Origin: JAVBSC01 sp031547305
Lineage (GTDB): Bacteria > Desulfobacterota > Desulfovibrionia > Desulfovibrionales > Desulfovibrionaceae
Direction: 5' to 3'
DNA: 64,000 bases
Assembly: GCA_031547305.1 (NCBI GenBank)
Contig: JAVBSC010000058.1
Location: forward strand, 1 to 64,000
Part shown: piece by piece, positions 47,799-55,472 of the stretch
How positions within the stretch are numbered: position 1 is the stretch's first letter
Layout: every line of letters starts with the position of its first letter
Notes under the pieces: model-generated
Told to the model about the DNA's origin: nothing
Seen by the model: only the letters and a program-made list of their open reading frames with translations
Database searches by the model: none
Translations under genes and position numbers: made by a program

Positions 47799-48455
47799 CT
47801 ACTTTGCTTCTGAAGCCACGGCCACGCCCAGGTCAAAGGCGGCCTTCAAATCTTTCGGGAACTGTTCCGCCCGATGTTTGGCTTTAGCCTGCTCGGAAAA
47901 GCAGTCGGATTTGTACTTAGAATAGTCGTCAAACTGGTAGGTATCGCATGAATACATCACCTTGGGCTTAGTGTAGACTTTTTCAATGAAGAATTCCAAC
48001 CTGGAGAGCGATTCCGGGTACTTACGGTCCAACATTATGTGCTCCGGCGCACCCATGTTGTAAATAAAGGCTATGGGGATTCTTTTGGGGGCCAGTGAAC
48101 TGTGCTCGGCATCGTACACAAAATAGGGGAAGAGCAGACGCTCCATAAAGGAACGCATTTCGCCGGTCAAGCCGGCAAAATAAAGCGGCGAGGCCAGGAT
48201 AAGGCCGTCCGCCTGGGCCAGGACGCCGAGCACGGGCTTCAGATCGTCCTTGACCTTGCATTGCCCGTAATGCTTGCCGCCCAACTTTTTGCAGGAAAAA
48301 CAGCTTATGCAGCCGGAATATTGCAAATCATACAGATGGATTGTTTCCGTTTCCGCTTTGGGATTTACGGATGCGACGCCCTTAAGGGCTTCCTTGATCA
48401 GGGCGGCGGTATTGTTCTTTTTCCTTGGGCTTCCACTGACGGCGAAGATCTTCAT
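47799..48455 (-). CDS. Flavodoxin-fold NAD(P)H-dependent oxidoreductase
   Basis: A 218-residue FMN reductase-type protein: SGSPRKKNNTAALIKEAL is the flavin phosphate loop, and SGCISCFSCKKLGGKHYGQC is a Cys cluster found in iron-sulfur flavoproteins, although the spacing does not prove a cluster. ILASPLYFAGLTGEMRSFMERL completes the pattern. It probably passes electrons in the cytoplasm. It is cotranscribed with the exported nitroreductase-like gene downstream. A CGAGG site precedes the ATG. Confidence 0.85.
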   Translation of the reverse strand: MKIFAVSGSPRKKNNTAALIKEALKGVASVNPKAETETIHLYDLQYSGCISCFSCKKLGGKHYGQCKVKDDLKPVLGVLAQADGLILASPLYFAGLTGEMRSFMERLLFPYFVYDAEHSSLAPKRIPIAFIYNMGAPEHIMLDRKYPESLSRLEFFIEKVYTKPKVMYSCDTYQFDDYSKYKSDCFSEQAKAKHRAEQFPKDLKAAFDLGVAVASEAK

Positions 48456-48585
48456 ACGAACCTCGAGTTACGCGTTGGTTGGCAATCAGCTCCGGGCATT
48501 GCCCGGCGTTTGACAGTGGTATATCATCAAACAATCTGGATTCAAATAAGTCTAAAGCCTTTTTACTTTTAAGAGGCTGGCCTCG

Positions 48586-48643
48586 GCGCTTACCGACGAA
48601 ACAGGTTTCGCCCGCGCGGCGGGCGGCGGTTTGCCGCCTGAGC
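48586..48643. repeat. Repeat copy A downstream of the histidine kinase
   Basis: The 27-base segment 48586-48612 (begins GCGCTTACCG, ends GTTTCGCC) matches 50909-50935 at 22 positions, in the same orientation. In both copies a GGCGG-TTT stem-loop follows within about 20 bases. Together they bracket the hybrid histidine kinase gene. Confidence 0.55.
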
Positions 48644-48671
48644 ATGGTCATTTATTATCCGTAGTAAATGC

Positions 48672-50756
48672 CTACCTCAAATATTCCTCCAACACGCGGC
48701 GTAATTCATCCAGGTCTATAGGCTTTGAGATATGGCCGTCCATGCCCGCCTCTCGGCTTTTTTCGCGGTCTTCGTTCATGGCGTTGGCGGTCATGGCGAT
48801 TATGGGGATGGATTTTCCGTCCTTGAAGTCCTGTTCCCGGATGTTCCGGGTGGCCTCGTAGCCGTCCATAAGCGGCATCTGGATATCCATGAGGATCAGA
48901 TCATAGTCTTGGGCGGCAAAGGCTTCCACAGCTTCCTGACCGTTGGCGGCCAAATCGACCCCCGCGCCAAAGCCGCGCAAAAGTTCCAGGGCTATTTCCT
49001 GGTTGATGTCGTTATCTTCGGCAACCAGGATTCTCCGGCCTTGCAGGGAACGGCGCAAATCCACCTCCAAAAGTTCCGGCCCGGAGGCCGGCTTGGCATT
49101 GGGACGGGTGGCGTCGGCTTCATCCGGCGCGAGGCCCATGACCAGGTCAAAGCTAAAGGTGGAGCCTTCACCGGGTCGGCTTTCCAGAGTTATGCCGCCG
49201 CCCATGAGTTCGGCCAGCTTCTTGCTGATGACCAGACCAAGGCCGGTGCCCCCGAACTGCCCGCTGATGGATTTATCCGCCTGGACAAAGGGGGTGAACA
49301 GCCTGGCGATCTGTTCTTCGGTCATGCCTATGCCGCTGTCGCTCACGCTGCACATGATGCGTATTTTACCGGAATCTTCCGGCATTGCCCGCATACCCAG
49401 GCCGATGCGCACGACACCTTCCCGGGTAAATTTTACGGCATTGCCCAGAAGATTCATGAGAATCTGCGAAAAACGCAAAGAATCGCCATACAACCAATCC
49501 GGGGTATCCTGGTTGATCCGGATTTGCAGCTTGAGGCCTTTTTCCTTTATCCGGGGTAGAATCATGTCCCTGGCCGTGCTCAGCAGGCTGCGCAGGCTGA
49601 ATGCCTGCTCGGACAACTCCACCTTGCCGGCCTCTATTTTGGAAAAATCCAGCACATCGTTGATCACCCCCAGAAGCAGGGTGGCGGACGTCTGAATTTT
49701 TTGCAGGTAGTCGCGCTGCCTGGAGGGCGGGTCGGCCCGCAGGGCGAGTTGGGTCATGCCCAGAACCCCGCTCATGGGGGTACGCAGTTCATGACTCATC
49801 TGGGCCAGAAAATCGCGCTTGGCCGCGTTGGCCGCTTCCGCGGCCATAAGGGCCTTGCGCTCGGTGATCTCTATATACATGGAAAGCTGGAGCACCCGGC
49901 CGTCGTGCCATTCCACTAGCATGTCCTGAACAATGAAGTCGCGCCCGTTCTTTTCGCTGTGAAATTCCCAACGGTACGGCACACGCAAGGGCTTGTCCGT
50001 GGAATCGTACAAAAATTTATTGCCGCAAAAAGAGCACTTCTCTGTAAAGCCATGTAAAGCTTGGTGGCACTTTTTGCCAACCGGCTCAGAATCTCCGATC
50101 AGATTTTTCAGGTAGCTGTTGGCGAAAACAAGCTCGGCGGTTTGCGGATCGCAAACGTAAATGGCCGCCTCCAAGCTGGAAAGTATGGTGTCCAGCGTGG
50201 AAATTATCCGCGCTTTTTCCATGTCCGCCTGCTGCAGCAGATGATTTTTATGGCAAACGAGAGAAAGATTGTGAGTAAACAGGCTCAAAAGCTTGATCGC
50301 GTCCGAGAACTCTTCCGGGGTGATTACCGGGATCTCGTTGTAGGCCGCGAGCACGGCGTCTTCATCGTGACCGTTTTCCCTGGCAAAAACCCGCACGTCC
50401 TCTTCTGGCAGATGCATGGTCACGCATTGCCCGATCATCCAGTTGGCGACATGTTCATTGTTAAGGATAATCGGCGCGGAGCCATCGGAAAGGCCTAGGT
50501 TGCGGCAGGGTTTCCGGGCCGGGCGTTTTGCCAGGCGCGCTATGCTCCCCAGTTCCATGGCCGAGGCCTTGCAGTGCGGCTCGGTACGCGGATTCCCGCG
50601 CATCATGGCGCAAAACCGGGAAAAACGGCTGGGCCTGGTGATGTGCTTGCCCTGCAAATCCACAACAGCAGCCCCCACCTTGGCCACCCTGGACAAGGCA
50701 TCCTGTAGCTCCTGCAAATCCTCCAGAGGGATAATATCAAGCAAGTTCAGGGCCAT
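48672..50756 (-). CDS. Soluble hybrid histidine kinase with PocR and PAS sensor domains
   Basis: About 694 residues with no clear transmembrane region. Domains: PocR sensory domain (about 12-165: LQELQDALSRVAKVGAAVVDLQG, CRNLGLSDGSAPIIL, IGQCVTM), PAS (about 185-300) with the C230...C241-x2-C244 motif, HisKA with H322 (MSHELRTPM), HATPase (NLLGNAVKFTREG, SDSGIGM, GGTGLGLVISKKL), and a receiver domain (EDNDINQ, LMDIQMPLMDG). PocR domains sense small metabolites such as 1,2-propanediol. It would pass phosphate to an unidentified response protein. The start at 50756 is a compromise; upstream alternatives add a short hydrophobic stretch but lack a ribosome site. Confidence 0.82.
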   Translation of the reverse strand: MALNLLDIIPLEDLQELQDALSRVAKVGAAVVDLQGKHITRPSRFSRFCAMMRGNPRTEPHCKASAMELGSIARLAKRPARKPCRNLGLSDGSAPIILNNEHVANWMIGQCVTMHLPEEDVRVFARENGHDEDAVLAAYNEIPVITPEEFSDAIKLLSLFTHNLSLVCHKNHLLQQADMEKARIISTLDTILSSLEAAIYVCDPQTAELVFANSYLKNLIGDSEPVGKKCHQALHGFTEKCSFCGNKFLYDSTDKPLRVPYRWEFHSEKNGRDFIVQDMLVEWHDGRVLQLSMYIEITERKALMAAEAANAAKRDFLAQMSHELRTPMSGVLGMTQLALRADPPSRQRDYLQKIQTSATLLLGVINDVLDFSKIEAGKVELSEQAFSLRSLLSTARDMILPRIKEKGLKLQIRINQDTPDWLYGDSLRFSQILMNLLGNAVKFTREGVVRIGLGMRAMPEDSGKIRIMCSVSDSGIGMTEEQIARLFTPFVQADKSISGQFGGTGLGLVISKKLAELMGGGITLESRPGEGSTFSFDLVMGLAPDEADATRPNAKPASGPELLEVDLRRSLQGRRILVAEDNDINQEIALELLRGFGAGVDLAANGQEAVEAFAAQDYDLILMDIQMPLMDGYEATRNIREQDFKDGKSIPIIAMTANAMNEDREKSREAGMDGHISKPIDLDELRRVLEEYLR

Positions 50757-50908
50757 TAGGCGGCGCTCTATAAAGTTGGCGTTAGCGGAAACAAAGCAAA
50801 TTATTACAAGCCATAGCATAAGGAGGCAAGAGTGACCATAGCTGTCCGGCAAAAAAATTCCGGCTCGCTATGCATTTAGCGTATTTTCACTTTAAGACGC
50901 TCGCTTCC

Positions 50909-50975
50909 GCGCTTAACGGAAAAACAAGTTTCGCCAACGCCTACGCGAGGTGCGGCGGTTTACGACGCCGCAACG
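50909..50975. repeat. Repeat copy B upstream of the histidine kinase
   Basis: Second copy of the element at 48586 (begins GCGCTTAACGG, ends GTTTCGCC), followed by a stem-loop GCGGCG-TTTACGA-CGCCGC. It lies in the 319-base gap 50757-51075, which otherwise shows no gene and is AT-mixed. Confidence 0.55.
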
Positions 50976-51075
50976 GATTAATATTTGCAATGTTAATATG
51001 CTTCAACGGAAGCCAACCGCCGCAAGAAACGGGCGACCTGAGCCGCCCGTTCCTTGCTTAGGGTTTTGTTGTTAA

Positions 51076-51408
51076 TTACCTGACTTCAAGGTAAGTGGCG
51101 TCAATAGTGCGAACATAAGGAGCCCGCCCGGCCACCTCCACAGCCTTGTCGCGCGCTTCCGGACTGCTCACAGTGCCGGTAAGTGTAATATCTCCGATAC
51201 TGTTGGAGGTTACGGAGATGTTTTCCTTGCTCAGTTCACTGTGAGTCCTAAGATGGCTGTTCACGTTATCTTCCATATCCCTGGCCGTCATATGGCTGGG
51301 CATCGTCCAGGCGTCGGATTCCCCCTCAGCCCTGGCCACGCCGGAATAAAGCAGCGGTGCGACAAGAATGGCCGCCGCGAGCACTGATAATGTTTTCTTG
51401 GTAGACAT
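51076..51408 (-). CDS. Periplasmic single-BON-domain protein
   Basis: About 110 residues from ATG 51408 (GGAAG six bases upstream). A signal peptide (LSVLAAAILVAPLLYSGVARAEG) is followed by one BON domain: ARDMEDNVNSHLRTHSELSKENISVTSNSIGDITLTGTVSSPEARDKAVEVAGRAPYVRTI. Single-BON proteins of the OsmY type stabilise the envelope under stress. It is unrelated in layout to the lipoprotein at 18385. An upstream TTACTA-N6-TAGTAA palindrome may be an operator. Confidence 0.85.
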   Translation of the reverse strand: MSTKKTLSVLAAAILVAPLLYSGVARAEGESDAWTMPSHMTARDMEDNVNSHLRTHSELSKENISVTSNSIGDITLTGTVSSPEARDKAVEVAGRAPYVRTIDATYLEVR

Positions 51409-51486
51409 GATATACTTCCATTTATTGGCAGGCATAAAAACTGTTGACTACAGCCATTCGGCAGCTTTCATACCGTTATTTATAAC

Positions 51487-51504
51487 TTACTATTTGGTTA
51501 GTAA
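51487..51504. promoter_or_regulatory. Palindromic operator-like site upstream of the BON gene
   Basis: A perfect TTACTA-N6-TAGTAA inverted repeat, 79 bases upstream of the BON-protein start in AT-rich sequence. The size and position fit a dimeric repressor or activator site. No regulator is identified. Confidence 0.3.
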
Positions 51505-51654
51505 TATTCCATTGTCGATAATAACTGTTCACCACACAAGGCTTATCGCCGCGCATCAGTTAGTTTTATTGTAAAACCCATAAGCGATATTCCCTGTCAC
51601 CAGCTTAAAATAAGGTTGGTTGAAAAAGTGTCAATGAAATTAATTTTCGTTCTC

Positions 51655-51810
51655 AAAAAACCGGGCCGAGCAGCTGTCCGCCCGGCCTGGAGCTTTACCA
51701 GCTTGAAACCTTGAACAGTTTTTCTTAGGTTTTCATCTTTAGGCTTGATTGGGGGAATAACATTCTTAGACTGAGTATTCATATTAAACTTACCTTTAGG
51801 AGAATAAATT
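51655..51810 (-). ncRNA. Candidate small RNA or short-peptide transcript ending in a terminator
   Basis: A clear intrinsic terminator on the minus strand (CCGGGC 51685-51680 with GCCCGG 51666-51661, then TTTTTTGAGA) lies inside an open frame starting at ATG 51782 (51597-51782, 61 codons). Any such message would be cut before the stop codon. An AAAGG motif precedes that ATG. The stretch between the tRNA and the BON gene (51409-51931) has no other gene. A small RNA with an upstream AT-rich promoter is the best reading; a frameshifted peptide gene is the alternative. Confidence 0.35.
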
Positions 51811-51877
51811 CAGTATATTCAATATTATATATTTAGATGTCGACTGATGACAGACCTTTCAAGCAGGGTAGCAGTAG

Positions 51878-51923
51878 GGTAATAAAAAGAAAAGGTACTT
51901 ATGAACTATGTCCATAAGTACCT
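51878..51923 (-). terminator. Intrinsic terminator of the initiator tRNA gene
   Basis: Minus-strand AGGTACTTATG (51923-51913) pairs perfectly with CATAAGTACCT (51903-51893) and runs into TTTTCTTTTTATT, nine bases after the tRNA CCA end. Confidence 0.9.
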
Positions 51924-51931
51924 GATTTTAC

Positions 51932-52008
51932 TGGTTGCGGAGACAGGATTTGAACCTGTGGCCTTCGGGTTATGAGCCCGACGAGCTACCAAACTGCTCC
52001 ACTCCGCG
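51932..52008 (-). tRNA. Initiator tRNA-fMet (CAT)
   Basis: A 77-base cloverleaf with encoded CCA. The acceptor arm reads CGCGGAG/CTCCGC followed by AACCA, giving the C1-A72 mismatch of bacterial initiator tRNA. The anticodon stem carries the three G-C pairs (GGGCTCATAACCC) required for initiation; the anticodon CAT is at 51974-51972. The T-arm GGTTCAAATCC is standard. It is followed by its own terminator and preceded by nrdJ on the same strand. Confidence 0.96.
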
Positions 52009-52106
52009 CCGTGTGCGGCCTTGCCGCAATGTATCGCCGTTTCCGTACGGCGGAAAAAGAAGATAGCCCTTGCCGGGCTGGCGGTCAAGCAATAAAAAAT
52101 TATTTC

Positions 52107-54344
52107 TTAACCGCACTTGGTAAATGCGCAGTTCGGGCATATGTGACAACCTTCCTGGAACACCAGCGGCTCGTCGCATTCCGGGCAGCGTTGCGAGCCC
52201 AGGCCCTGGTCGTGTACGGATTGTTTAGATTTCATATAGCGATTTTCCAGAACCCAGGAGATGGCGTCCGGTATGGACTGCACCTGGCCGTTTTTGCCGC
52301 GCTGGAACACCGGGGCCTCGCCGCCGATTCCCTTGATCTGGCGGACTATCTCGTCCACCGGGATGCCGGAGCGCAAGGCCAGGGAGACCAGGCGGCCGAT
52401 GGCTTCCGCCTTGGCCGTGGTGGAGCGGCCGGACTTGCCGATGGTGGCGAACACCTCAAATGGCTTGCCGTCCACTTCGTTCACGGTCACGTACATCACG
52501 CCGTGGCCGGTCTGGACTTTCTGGGTGAAGCCGTAGACCAGGTCCGGGCGGTCCTGGACCATGCGGGTATCCGGGTGTTCCCCGGCCGCCTTGGCCTCGC
52601 CTTCGCCGGTGCAGAGCACCTGGGCGGAGCGGCAGCCGTCGCGGTACACGGTCACGCCTTTGCAGCCCAGCTCGTAGGACATCCAGTAGATGCTGCGAAT
52701 ATCGTCCACTGTGGCGGAGTTGGGCAGGTTCACAGTCTTGGAAACAGCATTGTCCGTGTAGACCTGGAAGGCCGCCTGCATGCGCAGATGCCAGACCGGC
52801 TCTATGTCCATGGCCGTGACAAAGACGCGGCGCAGGTTTTCGGACAAGAAGTCCATTTCGGACACGCTGCCTTTTTCCGCCACCTTGGCCATGAGTTTGG
52901 GGCTGTAGCTGTCTTCCTCCTTCATGGCGGCTTCAAAGTAGGGGTTCACCTCCACCAGTTTTTCGCCGTCCATGACGTTGCGCGAAAAACAAAGGGCAAA
53001 GAGCGGCTCAATGCCGGAAGAGCAGCCCGCGATGATGGACAGGGTGCCTGTGGGCGCTATGGTGGTGACCGTGGCGTTGCGGTAGGGGCCAAGATCCAGT
53101 TGGGCGTAGGTGGATTCCTCGTAAGCCGGGAAGGCCCCGCGCTCCTTGGCCAGCAGCTTGGAAGCGGCCCGGCCTTCGTCGCGGATGAACTTCATAAGCT
53201 TTTCGGCCAGGGTTATGGCTTCCTGGCTGTTGTAGGGAACGCCCATCTGGTAGAGCAAATCCGCCCAGCCCATCACGCCCAGGCCGATCTTGCGGTTTTT
53301 GCGCACATTCTCAGAGATGCGCTCTAGCGGAAAAACCGAGGCGTCAATGACGTTGTCCAAAAAGCGGACGGCCAGAAAAATAATCCGCTTCAGCTCTTCC
53401 CAGTCCACAGCCTCGGAATTTTGCTTGCCGGGCAAGTGCAGCTTGGCCAGGTTTATGGAACCCAGGTTGCAGGCTTCGTAAGGCAGCAGCGGCTGCTCGC
53501 CGCAAGGGTTGGTGGATTCGATCTCGCCTTGCTTGGGCGTGGGGTTGTCGCGATTAATGCGGTCAATGAACACTATGCCGGGGTCGCCGCTTTCCCAGGC
53601 CTTTTGCACCAGGATTTCAAAGACCTCTCTGGCCTTTAGCCGGGAAACCTCTTCTTTGTTGTTGGGCGCGATCAGCGGGTATTCATCGTCCTTTTCCACG
53701 GCCTTCATGAATTTTTCCGTCAGGGCCACGGAAAGGTTGAAGTTATTGAATTCCCCTTCCCGTTCCTTGGCGCGGATAAAATCCATGATGTCCGGGTGGT
53801 CCACCTGGAGTATGCCCATGTTGGCCCCGCGCCTGGTGCCGCCCTGCTTGATCTGCTCGGTGGCGGTATTAAAGATGCGCAAAAAAGACAAGGGGCCGGA
53901 AGCCACCCCGCCTGTGGAGCCCACCCGGCTGTCCTTGGCCCGCAAGCGGGAAAAAGAAAATCCCGTGCCGCCTCCGGACTTGTGGATCATGGCCGCGTGC
54001 TTGACAGCGTCGAATATTTCCTCAATGGAGTCGCCCACCGGCAGCACAAAGCAGGCGGAAAGCTGGCCCAGCCCAGTGCCCGCGTTCATGAGCGTGGGCG
54101 AGTTGGGCAAAAACTTCCAGTCCGTCATCAGCTTGTAAAATTCCAGAGCCAGGGCTTCCGACTTGTAAGAGGACTTTTTATACTTGGCCTCCTCGGAAGC
54201 AACGGATGAAGCCACGCGCCAGAACATGCTCACCGCGTCTTCCAGCGGCTTTCCGTTCGGATCTTTTTGGAAGTAACGCTTGGAAAGCACAATTTGCGCA
54301 TTGGGATTCAGGGACACCGGAGGCAGGGTGGATGGCTTTTTCAT
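52107..54344 (-). CDS. nrdJ: Vitamin B12-dependent (class II) ribonucleotide reductase
   Basis: A 745-residue class II RNR that uses adenosylcobalamin to form the catalytic thiyl radical, suitable with or without oxygen. Seen: FLPNSPTLMNAGTGLGQLSACFVLPVGDS, GGGTGFSFSRLR, STNPCGEQPLLPYEACNLGSINL, TTIAPTGTLSIIAGCSSGIEP and GCKGVTVYRDG. A C-terminal zinc-like knuckle follows (CPECDEPLVFQEGCHICPNCAFTKCG). No B12 riboswitch or clear NrdR box pair was found in the 500 bases upstream. The ribosome site before ATG is weak. Confidence 0.95.
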   Translation of the reverse strand: MKKPSTLPPVSLNPNAQIVLSKRYFQKDPNGKPLEDAVSMFWRVASSVASEEAKYKKSSYKSEALALEFYKLMTDWKFLPNSPTLMNAGTGLGQLSACFVLPVGDSIEEIFDAVKHAAMIHKSGGGTGFSFSRLRAKDSRVGSTGGVASGPLSFLRIFNTATEQIKQGGTRRGANMGILQVDHPDIMDFIRAKEREGEFNNFNLSVALTEKFMKAVEKDDEYPLIAPNNKEEVSRLKAREVFEILVQKAWESGDPGIVFIDRINRDNPTPKQGEIESTNPCGEQPLLPYEACNLGSINLAKLHLPGKQNSEAVDWEELKRIIFLAVRFLDNVIDASVFPLERISENVRKNRKIGLGVMGWADLLYQMGVPYNSQEAITLAEKLMKFIRDEGRAASKLLAKERGAFPAYEESTYAQLDLGPYRNATVTTIAPTGTLSIIAGCSSGIEPLFALCFSRNVMDGEKLVEVNPYFEAAMKEEDSYSPKLMAKVAEKGSVSEMDFLSENLRRVFVTAMDIEPVWHLRMQAAFQVYTDNAVSKTVNLPNSATVDDIRSIYWMSYELGCKGVTVYRDGCRSAQVLCTGEGEAKAAGEHPDTRMVQDRPDLVYGFTQKVQTGHGVMYVTVNEVDGKPFEVFATIGKSGRSTTAKAEAIGRLVSLALRSGIPVDEIVRQIKGIGGEAPVFQRGKNGQVQSIPDAISWVLENRYMKSKQSVHDQGLGSQRCPECDEPLVFQEGCHICPNCAFTKCG

Positions 54345-54855
54345 AGTTTAATCTGCGGGATTTTTTAAGGATTAATGAGTGAATACGAATTCGCCTGATC
54401 AAAACTTTTAAATATGCCGGAATGTTACACTATTGATATGCCGGCCTGCGCTAACCAGGAAAACTATCCCAAGCCTTAATTAAAATCCACCCCCAGATCG
54501 CTTTCGCCCGCGGCCCCAAAAACCTTAATCCGCCTGGGTTGCAAAATGAACATCCTGATAAGTATGGGGAAAAAATTTTAGATTTTTTCTACAATTATAA
54601 TATATCGTCAAAAACGAATAGTTATTCTAAAATATTATAATACAAGAGCGGCCAGATTGTCTTTTCCACGGCGATTGCGGACGGCTCCCTCCCGGCGGAG
54701 TGAAAACTCCTCAAAACTTGCCTTTGCGCTGTGTTCTATGGCATTGCCTATTTAGGGGGAAGAGAGTATTTTTATGAACTGGGATTGCTTTCAGGCGGGC
54801 GGATTGCCTCCACCGGCAAACTCCAGCAGAGTTCACTCATCTTAAGGAGACCGAT
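54345..54855. other. Gene-free divergent region between nrdJ and the ferritin-like gene
   Basis: About 510 bases, very AT-rich around 54550-54650 and mixed elsewhere. It must hold promoters for both divergent genes. A GGAGT-GAAA-ACTCC stem near 54698-54712 is the only hairpin seen. No B12-box sequence, protein or RNA gene was recognised. Confidence 0.5.
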
Positions 54856-55317
54856 ATGGCCAGTTTCGTTAAAGCGGCGGATGCCGTGGCCGCGGCTGTG
54901 GAAATAGAGCGGCGTGGCTTTCTTTTTTATCAAAAAGCCGCCGTCGGGGCCAAAACCCCTCAGGCTAAAGAATTTTTTGAGTTTATGAGCCATGAGGAAA
55001 AACGCCACGAAGGCATCTTTTCTTCCATACTCAAGCGTATGGGCGGCCTGGAGCTGCCCACGGGCAGCGATGACGAGGAGTACCTCAGCTACGTGCGCAT
55101 GCTTCTGGATTCCCACTGCCTGTTCATGCCGGAAACCGAAGGGGCCGCACACCGGGATCCCTTCCTCACCGCCATAGGATTTGAAAAAGACACCATCATC
55201 TTCTTCTTGGGCCTGGAACACCTGGTGCCGGATTCCGAACGTTTCCACATCAAGGAATGTATCGAAGAGGAAAAGAAGCACCTGCGCCTTCTGGCCGCCA
55301 AACGCGCCGCCGGTTGA
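54856..55317 (+). CDS. Ferritin-like (rubrerythrin-type) diiron protein
   Basis: A 153-residue four-helix protein. The diiron ligand pattern is visible: AVEIERRGFLFYQKAA, then FMSHEEKRHEGIFSSIL, and in the second half GFEKDTIIFFLGLEHLVP and IEEEKKHLRLL. It lacks the rubredoxin-like Cys4 domain of true rubrerythrin. Such proteins remove peroxide or handle iron in anaerobes. TTAAGGAG precedes the ATG. It stands alone, followed by a large hairpin repeat. Confidence 0.82.
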   Translation: MASFVKAADAVAAAVEIERRGFLFYQKAAVGAKTPQAKEFFEFMSHEEKRHEGIFSSILKRMGGLELPTGSDDEEYLSYVRMLLDSHCLFMPETEGAAHRDPFLTAIGFEKDTIIFFLGLEHLVPDSERFHIKECIEEEKKHLRLLAAKRAAG

Positions 55318-55346
55318 ATAAATTTTGTAGCGGGCTGATTTGAAAT

Positions 55347-55427
55347 TTGGGGATGCCGCCCCAAACCCCGCCTGGGGGACGATGCCCCCCCTAGCCCCTG
55401 CCGGGGGATTGGGGGCATCGTCCCCCC
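55347..55427. repeat. Tandem GC-rich hairpins after the ferritin-like gene
   Basis: A small stem TTGGGG/CCCCAA (55347-55352 with 55359-55364) is followed by a perfect 16-bp inverted repeat, GGGGGACGATGCCCCC (55374-55389) with its complement at 55411-55426, whose 21-base loop contains a further CCCC/GGGG stem. No T-run follows. It separates the ferritin-like gene from the neuB-like gene and may be a terminator or an intergenic repeat. Confidence 0.6.
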
Positions 55428-55472
55428 AAAATATAAACCAGTCCGCTTCCTTAATAATAAGGATCATTAATT

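Noticed and set aside
47155..48455. RiPP (azole peptide) biosynthesis cluster from the SagB-type gene
   Set aside because: No cyclodehydratase, precursor peptide or transporter is present, and the protein is exported.
51972..53327. Open frame of 451 codons on the plus strand
   Set aside because: It overlaps tRNA-fMet and nrdJ in antisense and has His/Gly-rich composition typical of shadow frames.
54345..54855. B12 riboswitch for nrdJ
   Set aside because: No B12-box sequence or matching fold was found in the upstream region on either strand.
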